Positions 1 through 8,299 are shown, counted from the first letter of the stretch. The stretch is 20,000 nt of DNA from Prorocentrum cordatum (GCA_963575745.1 CAUYUJ010000734.1:12501-32500), one strand, 5' to 3'. Notes: generated by a model from the letters alone, not told the origin. A program made the numbers and translations.

Positions 1-1749
1 TATCTCTGAATTACTCCGAGGTGTAGTGTATGCAATACATCTATTTGCAAAAGACGTTCAGGGGCAGCGCCTGCCATGCAGAATATTGGGTTCCTTCTGT
101 GCACGGGGTCCAAAATTCTCTTCTTAATGTCGCGATGCACTCGCCAAAAAGTTAGGACTACAGGCAGACGCACATGTGTCACGTTAGCTATGTTGGGCAA
201 TGCTGTCGAAGGTTCTAGGCGGTCCCCCTTCTGAAGACCTATGTCGACCACGTTTTTCTGAATTGTCATACCTTGCGTTTTCTCGTAATCGAAAGCCAAG
301 CCACCGTCGTCCAGAATTTTTCGTCTCGTTAATTCGCTGCCGACTCGTATCTTGATCTCGCATTCGCGGCACGCCTTGTCATAGGCGTCGGGCCCCCCGT
401 CGCCCCACCCGTGTCCAAGGACCGAGACGTGAGAACAATCGTATTCGCGACCCCCGAATGGGAGCAAGAGGCTTGTTGCGCACGTTCCCGCTGAAACCAT
501 ATTCACCTGGCCTTGTCGATTTCCCCCCTCTACCCTTGGTTTTGTTCCCCATCATGCGGCGCGTAGCGAAAGCTAGAAAATAATGATGGCTTATTGGAGA
601 GGCAAAATATGCAGGGACGATGATGCGCAGCCCATGTCGTGAAACCGAACGTTGTCGTAAATTCAGCCCAATCGCCTCGCAGCTCGACTAACAGGAAACG
701 GGCGTTGAGCGTTTCATGAAGCCCATCTTGGCCGTAGTAGTCATCAGGGGCCCACGGGTCTCCCATCCAGTTGTTTGAAGGGCGTTTTCCAATAGAGGCT
801 GCTTCGAAACTCCATTTCAAAAAGTTCATCGCTGGCCAATGGGTGCACCAGGATCGACATCCGCATTTACAGGATCTTGATTTTGCCATCACTCCGATAA
901 GGTGGCGTTTTCCAGAGCATAGGTTATGAACGGTGAAGTTTATAAGTGTATCTTGTCGCCCAGCCCCAATCGTTTTTGTGTACCGTACCCCGTCGCAGTA
1001 CAGTGCGACGGGGTACACGGGCCTGTCGTCGTTCTCAATAATCCGAAGAGGGTGTTCTTCAAAATTTCTGGCCCAGGTATTTTCCTCTGCATTTTTTTCG
1101 ATATCACCAGAATCCGCCCCGATTTCAGCTGCAAGAAGTTCGTGTGGTGGCGCCAATGATATAGGCAGCTCCTGCTTGGAAGCGTCACTGAAAGTGCGGC
1201 TCATGATGGGGTGGGTGAGGGTATAATCATAAACATGGTGTGTGCACGCTTGTATTTGGATATGTACATACATGTATACATTATATATATGTGTGCATCT
1301 GCGTGTGTAATCACCCATGTAGTAACAATAAACACACATGTGCATTTACATACATGTGTTTAGGCAGTTCGGTCCTTTCTGATACCATTCTGGACCATCG
1401 GCGCCCACACTTTGCACAGCTCCACCGCGGAATGTTGTGGGAGAACTCGGTCTAGGTGAGCTTGGTAGTTTCCTGGATTCTGTTGGGGGTCCAGCGCCAG
1501 CTTGCGAAGTCCGTCACCCACTGCTCCCGATTGCACAGCAAAGAAACATATATCGCACAAACTTTTAGCAGTGAGTTTCCCTCTGGCGTAGTTGGTGACA
1601 AGGGCATTCTCGAGCATGTTCCCAAATTGTTCTTGTCGCCATCTGAGACTTGAATCGGCATCGCGCTCCCAGGAAGCCACACTCGCTACATCGGGAGTTT
1701 CCCACGAATGGGTTCGCACTGGGGGGGTGTCGTGTTTTCGCCTTTTCAT
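1..1749 (-). CDS. Multicopy dinoflagellate mobile-element-like protein, split, left end missing
   Basis: I read three coding pieces on the minus strand. Piece 1 starts at an ATG at 1749 and stays open to about 1361. Piece 2 is open from about 1208 to about 545; it carries a Cys cluster (CKCGCRSWC), the core GDWAEF..TFGF.TWA and then HHRPCIFC. Piece 3, in another frame, runs from about 509 to position 1; it has CRECEIKIRV, KGDRLEPS.ALP, RRNPIF and LLQIDVLHTLHLGV. This order of motifs (Cys cluster, GDWAEF, CxxC, GDRLEP, LHTLHLGV) matches, from memory, a repeated protein family in dinoflagellate genomes that looks transposase-derived. The function is unproven. Between pieces 1 and 2 is a probable intron of about 150 bp rich in TG/TA steps, with a likely acceptor TTTCAG near 1192. 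The change from piece 2 to piece 3 (about 510-545, next to a G6 run) is either a short unrecognised intron or a frameshift, so the copy may be a pseudogene. The 3' part lies outside the window. Confidence 0.6.
1208..1361 (-). other. Probable intron, TG/TA-rich
   Basis: This stretch separates the two first pieces of the minus-strand gene. It is AT-rich, full of alternating ACAT/TATA/TGTG steps, and lacks the coding character of its flanks. The acceptor could be TTTCAG just before the GACGCTTCC codons. The donor is unclear: the upstream frame closes at a TAA at 1360-1362, with GTATGT only about 12 bases further in, so a non-canonical donor is needed if the frames are to join. Confidence 0.4.
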
Positions 1750-1799
1750 CTCGATCTTGAGCAGAATGTTAGCTCAGACGGAACATTCTGTGCAATGTG

Positions 1800-1985
1800 A
1801 GAGCCACCCCCTCCCCGCAGGATGGGAAAGGAACAAGGGAGGAAGAGAATGGAGCACGGAGCCAGGAAGGAGGGCCCGCATTTGGGCTGGAGGGAGCGGG
1901 GGGAGAGGGGGAGGAGGGGACGGAAGGTAAAAAGGTTGAGGGAGAGGGGAGGAGGGAGTGCGGAGGAGGAGGATTTGGCTGATTC
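1800..1985. repeat. Purine-rich low-complexity tract
   Basis: The plus strand is dominated by G and A, with many GGGAGG, GGAGGA and GGGGGAG runs. No credible gene is visible on either strand. Such a tract could form triplex or G-quadruplex structures, but nothing in the sequence shows that it does. Confidence 0.7.
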
Positions 1986-2240
1986 TCAAAAATCAACAAA
2001 ACTCAACGGAAACTCAACGCAAACTCAACGCAAACTCAACGCTATCGGGCTCAACGGAACTCAACGGAACTCAACGCAAACTCAACGCAAACTCAACGCA
2101 AACTCAACGCCAACTCAACGCGGATCAACGGAACTCAACGGAACTCAACGCAAACTCAACGCAAACTCAACGCCAACTCAACGCGCTCAACGGAACTCAA
2201 CGGAAACTCAACGCAAACTCAACGCAAACTCAACGCCCAT
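1986..2240. repeat. CTCAACG 10/11-bp tandem array with higher-order order
   Basis: About 22 copies of CTCAACG are each followed by GGAA-, GCAAA- or GCCAA-type tails, making units of 10 or 11 bp. The tails recur in a fixed order (two G-types, two or three GCAAA, one GCCAA, then a short GCG or GCTATCGGG break), so the array has a second, longer period of roughly 55-75 bp. The three reading frames encode Asn/Ser/Thr/Gln/Arg-rich peptides, which I treat as by-products. Confidence 0.9.
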
Positions 2241-2505
2241 TCCACCGGCCACCTAAACCAGAGAAATATCATTCACTTGGCCCCGATCCGGACCAAATCT
2301 GATAAAACTGTCTCCCCACACCGGAGAAATATGGCTCAACACGTTGTGGCTTTCTTTTTTTACTACCAGAATACACATTCCCCGTTCGCCGCGGCCGCGG
2401 CGCGACGATCAGCCCCAAGTTGAAGATGCTCAACTTCCCCACCAAGCTGAACTGCGTATCCACGAGCATCCCCACGATGCAGAAATTCTCGAGCAGGATC
2501 CCGAT
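2241..2505. other. 3' flank of the 2506-5392 gene; no independent gene
   Basis: This stretch lies between the CTCAACG array and the stop codon of the minus-strand gene. On the minus strand the gene's own frame stays open past its TAG for about 79 codons, to a TGA at 2269. A GAGAAATAT motif appears twice (near 2261 and 2323). I see no RNA gene or clear terminator. Confidence 0.5.
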
Positions 2506-5392
2506 CTAGCTGCTTGCGGGGAGGAAGCTGTGCGTGCTCTTGAGCTCCTTGCAGAACGTGAGCAAGTTCGTGATCACCTCCTCGTGGGCCAGCATGCGGT
2601 GGAAGCTCCCCTCGAGCTGGTCGTCATCGTAGCCCATCTCCGACTTGAAGTCCACCATGCCCTCGGTCACGAGGGTGTTGAACTCAACGTCGTGGTCGGG
2701 GAGCTCCTTCACCAAGCTGAGCTTGATTTTCAGTGGGTCCATGAAGCGCTCGTTGCTCGCCCACGACCAGCCGTCCTCGTTATTGTTGATGGCTTTGATC
2801 AGCGACCTGCGGTAAGTGTAACAACCAACAAAAAGAGGAGGAGGAGGAGCAGGAGGAGTAGGAGGAGGAGGAGGATACTACGATGATAATAATAAGAAGG
2901 AGGTGAGGGACGAGGGAGGATGAGGAAGGAGGAGGAGACGCAGGAGGACGAGGAGCAGTAGGAGGATGAGGAGGAGAAAGATCAGGATCGAGGAGGAGGA
3001 GGAGGTGGAGGGGGAGGAGGAGGAGAAAGATGAGTAGGAGTCGGAGCAAGAGCAAAGGAGAAGGAGGAGGAGGAGGAGGGAGGAGGAGAGGAGGAGGAGG
3101 AGGAGGAGGATGAGGGGTCACGCTTTCAATTCCTCCCTCGATCCTCCTCCTCCTGTTTCCTCCTCCTCCTCCTCCTCCTCCTCCTCCTCCTCCTCCTCCT
3201 CTCCCCTCCTCCTCCTCCTCCTCCTCCTCCTCCTCCTCATTCCTCCTCCTCCTCCTCCTCCTCCTCCTCCTCCTCCTCCTCCTCCTCCCCCTCCTCCTCT
3301 CCTCCCTGGCTGAGCGAATGCATGCCCTCGACGGGGGTGGGCCATCCTCTTCATCCGCCTCCTCCTCCTCCTCCTCCTCCTCCTCCTCCATCATCTTCCT
3401 CCTCCTCCTCCTCCTCCTCCTCCTCCTCCTCCTCCTCCTCCTCCTCTCTCCTCGTGTGGTTCCTCCTCCTCCTCCTCCCTCCTCCTCATGCTCCTCCTTC
3501 TCCTCTTCCTCCTCGTCCTCCTCCTGGATCCTCCTCGTCCTCCTCCTCCTCCTCCTCCTCCTCCTCCTTCTCCTCATCATCCTTCTCATCCTCTCCCTCC
3601 TATACTCCTCATCCTTCTCCTTCTCCTCACTTGAACTCACCCGTGGGACTCAGCTTTGTTGATCGACGTGGTGTACTGGCTGAGCATCGTCTCGACTCTC
3701 TTCTGCGTGCTCCCCTTCTTGGTGGTTTTCTGCTGCGCGCGCTTGCCCGCGCCCTTGCCCTTGTTTTGCTTGTCGTTGCCCTTGCCCTTGTTCTGCTTGA
3801 CCTTGTTCTGCTTGCCCTTGTTGCCCTTGCCCTTGCCCTTGTCGTCCGAGTCCTCGAGGTGCTCGTTCTTGTCGATGCTGGCCTCGGCGATGTTGTCGAT
3901 GCCCTTCGGCTGGGAGTCGAGCTTCTCTGGCGTCTCTGGCGGTGGTGCTGGAGCCCTTGCCACGGGCGTGATCTCGGCCAAGTACTGACGCTTCTGAGGA
4001 GGCTCATCTTCTTCATCATCACACTTTGTCTCATGCATCCTCTTCAGCCAGGTCTTCTTTGTGTTGGTCTCGCTCGACTCCTCCTCGTACCTGAACAGCA
4101 TTCGGCCACTCTGCCGACTCCGCTTGACGTGAGGTGGTCCACGATTTATGTTCTTGGCACAGATGTTGATGACTCCCTTGATCACGCTTGGATACCGTCC
4201 GCCCTCAGCCTGGATCATCGCGTCGACGTTGAGCATGCGGTAGCGCTTCGTGTTCACCTCCGCCGTCTCCTGCAGCAGCTCCCGCGTCTCTATCAGCTCC
4301 TTGTATTCGTCCTTGGCCCACTCGGCCCTCATGCGCTCCTTGCTCTTGTTGGAAGCCGCGTCGTATTTTTCCCATTTCTGCCAACTCCAGTTCCTCTTCG
4401 CCCAACGCTTGAACCTCTCTCCCAGGGCTCCGCGCGCTGGGAAGAGGAACCCGTTCTGCGCGATGTCGTCTAACTGATCGTCGTGCGGGTAGGCTGGGTG
4501 GTCTGTGATGTCCGTGTCGCGCTCGACCTCGATGGCTCCGTCGTCAGCGAACTCCAGCTTCTCGTCGATCGCGCCGTGGACCATGTCGCAGATGTACTAT
4601 AGGATATGCAGGCAACACACTTTGGAAAAACACCTCCTCCCTCCCTTCATCTTCCTCCCTCCTCTCATCCCTTATCCCTCCTCCCTCCCTCCTCCCTCCA
4701 GCCTCCCTCGTCCGTTCTCCATCCTCCATTGTTTCCCCCTCATCCCTCCTCCCTCATCCTTCCTCCCTCCTCCCTCCTCCCTCCAAGTGGCGGTCCTTCT
4801 CCAAGTCCACGTTCGGGAGGCTACCATCGTCATCATCGTCCAACTGCGTGCGCTTCGCGTAGTTGATCAGGGGGTCGCTGTCATCGAGGAGGTCGCGGGC
4901 GAACGGGTCCACAGCAGCTGCAGCGGCCGCCTCGAGGACTGGTACTGAGCCAAGCGGGTCGACGCCGTCTGGCTCCTTAACCTCGTCCTCGGGCAGCTCG
5001 CGGCCGTCGGTGGGCTCGATCGTCGGCGAGTCGCTGACGCTGATCATGTCGCAGCCGTCCAAACCCTCGCCCTTTTTCGAACTAAAGCTAGATGCGATCG
5101 AATCCTTTATGGCACCCCCCCCCCATTCTCGGGGCCACGGAGTGAGTATAGCGTTACCCCCCAGCCGAACCCAAACGATACAGAGTGTCGTGCTTCCCCT
5201 CCTTTTACTCCTCTCTTCTTTCCCTCCTTAGCTCCTCTCTCTGTATCGTTTGGTTCAGCCCCCGCTCCGAACCTTAGCAACATCACCGTCGTTGGGCTGG
5301 GCGTCGACGGGGTCGGGCAGGGTGTCGACGGGCTGAGTCTCAGCTTCAGCGCCATGGCCCACGGCGGCCGTACGAGTACGTGGAGGGGCCAT
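2506..5392 (-). CDS. Four-exon dinoflagellate gene of unknown function, 554 residues
   Basis: The joined exons keep one frame: 5392-5273, 5071-4784, 4596-3641 and 2806-2506. The start is ATG 5392 (MAPPRTRTAAV). Residues 1-136 are acidic, Pro/Ala/Asp-rich and probably disordered. Residues about 184-270 hold a Trp- and Lys-rich block (NGFLFPARGALGERF, then WAKRNWSWQKWEKY and a long charged helix); I remember similar blocks from repeated dinoflagellate proteins of unknown role. Residues about 385-435 are a Lys/Gly/Gln/Asn low-complexity tract. The last exon encodes an Asp/Glu-rich, probably helical end (EDGWSWASNERF, HDVEFNTLVTEGMVDF). Junctions: AAG|GTTCGG to AAAAAG|GGC, TTG|GAGGGA to TATAG|TAC, GG|GTGAGT to CGCAG|GT. 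The second donor would be GA, which some dinoflagellates use. The last two phases agree without adjustment; the first acceptor is less certain. The frame ends at TAG but reopens directly after it. Acidic and basic low-complexity parts suggest a nuclear or nucleic-acid-associated protein, but this is only a guess. Confidence 0.6.
2807..3640 (-). repeat. 834-bp intron made of GGA then TCC triplets
   Basis: The intron has a textbook donor (GTGAGT at 3640) and a CGCAG acceptor at 2807, and both flanking exons join in phase. On the plus strand its left part (about 2833-3115) is GGA/GAG-rich and its right part (about 3130-3600) is TCC/CTC-rich, so the two halves are complementary. Long Ser, Leu, Pro, Glu or Arg homopolymer frames here are artefacts of the triplet repeat. 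Confidence 0.75.
4597..4783 (-). repeat. 187-bp intron, GGGAGGA-type repeat, probable GA donor
   Basis: On the sense (minus) strand it opens GAGGGAGGAGG directly after the last convincing codons (HL) and ends TATCCTATAG. The following exon (YICDMVHGAID) is in phase 0 with the preceding one. No GT or GC donor in the right phase is visible near the exon end, so GA is the simplest reading. Confidence 0.5.
5072..5272 (-). other. 201-bp intron with terminal-inverted-repeat core
   Basis: Donor AAG|GTTCGG follows 40 good codons from the ATG. The proposed acceptor is AAAAAG|GGC at 5072, chosen because it restores phase; CTTTAG near 5085 is the alternative but breaks the frame. Inside lie inverted repeats of about 21-22 bp (5164-5185 and 5239-5259) sharing AAACGATACAGAG and flanking a purine-rich centre. 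Confidence 0.5.
5164..5259. mobile_element. Short inverted-repeat element inside an intron (MITE/introner candidate)
   Basis: The left arm (5164-5185) reads GCCGAACC, an extra C, then AAACGATACAGAG. The right arm (5239-5259) is its reverse complement with one substitution and one single-base gap. The 53-bp centre is a pyrimidine-rich stretch on the plus strand. Size and structure fit a small non-autonomous element or an introner; the donor lies only 13 bases outside the right arm. I see no clear target duplication. Confidence 0.5.
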
Positions 5393-5584
5393 CGCGGGCT
5401 CTGGAAACATCCCCTGATCGAGACGAATTGCTCTGGAACAGCTAGGGTGTGATTAGAGGGTTTTAGAGAAGAAGGGTTTTAAAGAGGAGGGGGGCATTAG
5501 GATCGTGTCGACTTGGGGTTATGACGAAACATGTTTTTGCAGAGCTACCCACAGCGTCGAGCAGCGTAGATACACAAAGCAAGT
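5393..5584. promoter_or_regulatory. 190-bp spacer between two same-strand genes
   Basis: The spacer separates the TAA of the upstream gene (5585-5587) from the ATG at 5392. Dinoflagellate tandem genes often have short spacers and are trans-spliced. A TTTCCAG at 5401-5407 on the sense strand, 8 bases before the ATG, is a possible spliced-leader acceptor. No TATA-like box is convincing. Confidence 0.35.
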
Positions 5585-7597
5585 TTAATTACTATCCGAG
5601 CTCGGCGGCGGGATCGTGCGGCACTTCTTCTTCTTGGGGGTCGGGACCGAAGTGGTAGCCACTGGAGGCGTAGACGGCGCCACTACAGACGGCGCCTCTC
5701 CCTCCTTTTAAGGAGGGGGAGGGGAGGAGGGAGAAGGGACGGACGAAGGAGGAGGGAGAGGGGAGGAGGAGGTGGAGGAGGACGATAGGAGGAGGACCAG
5801 TCCCGTCCTTGGCAGGCGCTGGAAGCTCACGAGGTGGATGTTCAGCCTCAGGAGCACCAGGAGCCACACCATCACTATCATCATCATCACCTGCAGCAGG
5901 CCGGCGTAGAGCAGCAGCAGGCCGACGTAGAGCAGCAGCAGGCCGACGTAGGATGACGCTGGTGTCGTCGTCATCATCTGCAGGTTGGTCGCCGCTGTCC
6001 GTTGAAGACCGCTTCTTGTAGGTGTTCAGGCCGAGCTCGTCTTTCATGCTGAGGGCCTTCTCCTTCGTGGTCTGGCCATTCGTGAGCTTCTTCGCCACGT
6101 TGACCATCCACTTGAACAGCGCATCCTCGTCCATGCCCACGCCCTCGGCGTGCAATTTGTCGATCTGCAGCAGCTGCTTCCCCGCGATCATGATCCTGCA
6201 CAGGTACTCCACTCGTTTATCCTTTGGTGCATTGCGGCGCCACGTCACCGTCACGTAGTTCTCCTCGTTGTCGTAGCCCTCCCACTTGGACGTCGGAAGC
6301 TGCATGTCTCGAAGTTTGCCCGCTGGTTTCTTGGCCACGGGCTTGTCGTTGTCGTCCTGGGCGTCCTTGTCGTCCTTGTCGTCCTTGGCGCCTTTGTCGT
6401 CCTTGCCGTCCTTGTTGTCGTCCTTGCCGTCCTTGTCGTCCTTGCCGTCCTTGTCGTCCTTGCCGTCCTTGCCGTTCTTGCCGTCCTTGTTGATCGCCCT
6501 CCACATGGCTACTGAGCATTGGGGTATCTTGGCGATCGACTTGTCTCCGAACACTGCCATCATCATATCTGTTGTTGAAGCGTCGTCGGGCTCCTGCATC
6601 TTGATGGCGAACTCCACGTCGGCCTGTCGGCAAGCGTCCTCATCCAATCGCCAGGCCATTTTCACCTCGACGTCGAAGCCGTATGAGTACCGTGTTGAAG
6701 GTGCAATGCTCTGCAGGCTGTCGTGCTGAGTGTCGGCATGCTCCTCCTCCTTGAGCGGCTTGAGCCCCATGTTGTCGAACCATTTCGCCCACGTCGCCCG
6801 CCTGGGCAGCTAGGAGGAGGGGGAGGCGGAGGAGGAGGAGGAGGAGGAGGAGGAGGAGGAGGAGGAGGTAGGACGAGGGAGGACGAGGAGGAGGAGTAGG
6901 AAGAGGAGGAGTAGGAGGAGGAAGGACGAGGACGAGGACGAGGACGAGGAGGGGGAGGAGGAGGAGGAGGAGGAGGAGGAGGAGGAGGAGGAGGAGGAGG
7001 GAGGAGGAGGAGGGGGAGGAGGAGGACGAGGAGGAGGAGGAGGATCGACGAGAAGGACGTTTATCAAGTAATCCCCACCGTTTCTCACGGGCAGTGTGTT
7101 GGAACAGAACTCTCAGCCGTTTGTCCATTGTGGTGACCCAGTCGTCGAGCTCGAGGGAGGATAGCTTGAGCTCGTCCTCCTTCGAGCTGTGGACCTCCCT
7201 CAAGGCCTCCTGGATGCAGGCGGGCGTGAAACTGAAGTTGTTACTGAGGACCTCGAAGCTTTTCAGCAGGGCCTATCGGCTCCTCCTCCTTCCTTCCTCC
7301 TTCCCTCCTCCTCCTCCTCCTCCTCCTCCTCCTCCTCCTCCTCCTCCCTCTTCCCTCCTCCTCCTCCTCCTCCTCCTCCTCCTCCTCCTCCTCCTCGAGT
7401 CCTCCTCCCTCCTCCTCCTCCTCGAGTCCTCCTCCTCCTCCTCCTCCTCCTCCTCCTCCTCCTCCTCCTCCTCCTCCTCCTCCTCCTCCCCCTTCCTTCC
7501 TTCCTCCTTCCCTCTTCCTCCCCCGCGCCTTGTTCTTGACGATTTTATCCTGCTGGATCTCGGCGTCGACGCGCTGCGGGTACTCCAAGAAGGCGCA
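5585..7597 (-). CDS. Spliced dinoflagellate gene of unknown function with RRPAA repeats and a C-terminal basic motif
   Basis: Four visible exons join in phase: 7597-7529, 7272-7079, 6801-5798 and 5682-5585, giving 454 residues and a TAA stop. No ATG is found in the first visible exon, so the 5' end is missing (an upstream exon, or a start lost at the palindrome). Order of parts: a helical N-terminal region (ALLKSFEVLSNNF); RATWAKWFDNMG and a folded-looking stretch to about residue 175; a DGKDDK repeat (plus-strand 6345-6495); a basic block with YVTVTWRRNAPKDKRVEYLC, which I recall from multicopy dinoflagellate proteins; three LRRPAAA heptads (5890-5955); an acidic linker; and a last exon ending PKKKKCRTIPPPSSDSN, which resembles a nuclear localisation signal. 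Junctions: AAG|GCGCGG to GATAG|GCC, CG|GTGGGG to CCCAG|G, TG|GTCCTC to TGTAG|TG. The first is a GC donor. A nuclear role is inferred only from the basic motif. Confidence 0.6.
5683..5797 (-). repeat. 115-bp intron, CCTCCT-rich on the sense strand
   Basis: Donor GTCCTC at 5797 and acceptor CTGTAG at 5683 join a Gly/Pro-rich linker to the last exon and move the frame into PKKKKC and the TAA at 5585. Without the splice, the open frame runs through Leu/Ser/Pro homopolymer and ends at 5592, losing the basic motif. A second usable acceptor, CTCCAG, lies about 21 bases further on and is also in frame. Confidence 0.55.
5890..5955 (-). repeat. 21-bp coding repeat, three LRRPAAA heptads
   Basis: Three nearly identical 21-bp units in frame within the gene encode LRRPAAA or LRRPAAG. 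RPAA runs are common in dinoflagellate proteins. The near-identity at DNA level suggests recent slippage. Confidence 0.8.
6345..6495 (-). repeat. In-frame Asp/Gly/Lys coding repeat
   Basis: Plus strand GTCCTTGTC / GTCCTTGCC units encode DGKDDK-like hexamers on the minus strand. The tract lies between two folded-looking parts of the 5585-7597 gene and is probably a flexible charged linker. Confidence 0.75.
6802..7078 (-). repeat. 277-bp intron, CCT triplets on the sense strand
   Basis: Donor CG|GTGGGG at 7078 and acceptor CTGCCCAG|G at 6802 join AREK-R to RATWAKWF in phase 2. The intron is (CCT/TCC)n with short interruptions on the sense strand. Confidence 0.65.
7273..7528 (-). repeat. 256-bp intron, AGG triplets on the sense strand, GC donor
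   Basis: Sense strand AAC AAG|GCGCGGGGGAGG to CCGATAG|GCC CTG CTG joins KIVKNK to ALLKSFEV in phase 0. The body is (AGG)n. A GC donor is a known minority class, frequent in dinoflagellates. Confidence 0.6.
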
Positions 7598-7607
7598 CTG
7601 TGCGATT

Positions 7608-7716
7608 GCTTGAACGCCCTCCCCCCGCGATAGCACCAAGGTCTTAATTTTTCATGTGGCTCGAGCCACCTCTAACATTAAGAACTTGGTGCTATCGCGG
7701 GGGAGGGCGTTCAAGC
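7608..7716. repeat. 109-bp near-perfect palindrome
   Basis: Two arms of about 48 bases pair, with one extra C in the left arm, a GG/TT-type mismatch and a looser inner part. The exact centre is the perfect 12-bp palindrome TGGCTCGAGCCA (7657-7668). The outer arms begin GCTTGAACGCCCTCCCC on one side and mirror it on the other. It starts 11 bases upstream of the first visible exon of the minus-strand gene. Confidence 0.9.
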
Positions 7717-8051
7717 AGTCCCAACCTTCGTCACATGTGGTGCTAAGATCGCGGCCACAATTTTCGGGTCGTTGTAGCGGGGTGTGGGGGGCTTCTTCGG
7801 CGTCATTGCTCGGTGCTCGGGCCCGCGCGGCTCTGGCGCGCGCAAGCAAACATAAGGCGAGATCCCCCCCAATTCAAATCCGCTCGCCCGCTAGAGGCTA
7901 CCAGGCATGTGTAAACTCATATTTCTAAATATAATGTATATGTATACATCGCATGGTACCTATAAACTTACATACGCATGTGTAAGTATGATGATGGCGC
8001 AGTATATATGGATGTTGTTTGTATATATGATATGCTATGAGTGAGCGGTAT
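7717..8051. other. No supported gene; TG/TA-rich stretch
   Basis: 7717-7900 is GC-rich with open frames of Ala/Arg character on both strands that I cannot support as genes. 7920-8050 is AT-rich with alternating TATA/TGTA steps. AATTCAAATCC near 7870 resembles a tRNA T-loop but has no matching stems. Confidence 0.5.
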
Positions 8052-8116
8052 ATATGATGGTGATGATGATGATGCTGATGGTGATGATGCTGATGCTGAT
8101 GATGATGATGTTGAAG
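8052..8116. repeat. GAT/GCT trinucleotide microsatellite
   Basis: Imperfect (GATGAT/GATGCT)n run, directly before the 26-28 bp repeat array. Confidence 0.9.
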
Positions 8117-8126
8117 GACCGCGGCC

Positions 8127-8226
8127 GTCATAAAAATTACGCCGGAAAAGAAGTTGTAAAAATCATGCCGGACGCATCGTCTTATTTTTTTTATGCCGGA
8201 ATGGGTCGTCGTAATTTTTATGCCGG
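8127..8226. repeat. Four-copy 26-28 bp repeat ending ATGCCGGA
   Basis: Four blocks of the form GTCGTAAAAATTATGCCGGA end at 8146, 8172, 8200 and 8226, a spacing of 26, 28 and 26 bp. Each block has an A- or T-run followed by TACGCCGGA or ATGCCGGA. The A/T run switches from A in the first two copies to T in the last two. Confidence 0.8.
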
Positions 8227-8299
8227 ACCAGCCTGTGGGTATATAGGCATCGTGATTGCAGCCCCCCTCTGGCGCACTGATGTGATGCACTTCGTGGGC

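Noticed and set aside
1986-2240. CRISPR-like array
   Set aside because: Units are 10-11 bp with no unique spacers, and the genome is eukaryotic.
2780-3662. Ser/Pro/Leu- and Arg/Glu-rich proteins of 100-380 residues
   Set aside because: They are translations of the GGA/TCC intron; the splice sites around it join exons in phase.
7094-7639. Ser/Pro/Leu and Gly/Glu-rich frames
   Set aside because: They are translations of the triplet-repeat introns and of antisense exon sequence.
7855-7900. tRNA-like T-loop (AATTCAAATCC)
   Set aside because: The flanking bases do not form a T stem, and no acceptor or anticodon arm is found upstream.
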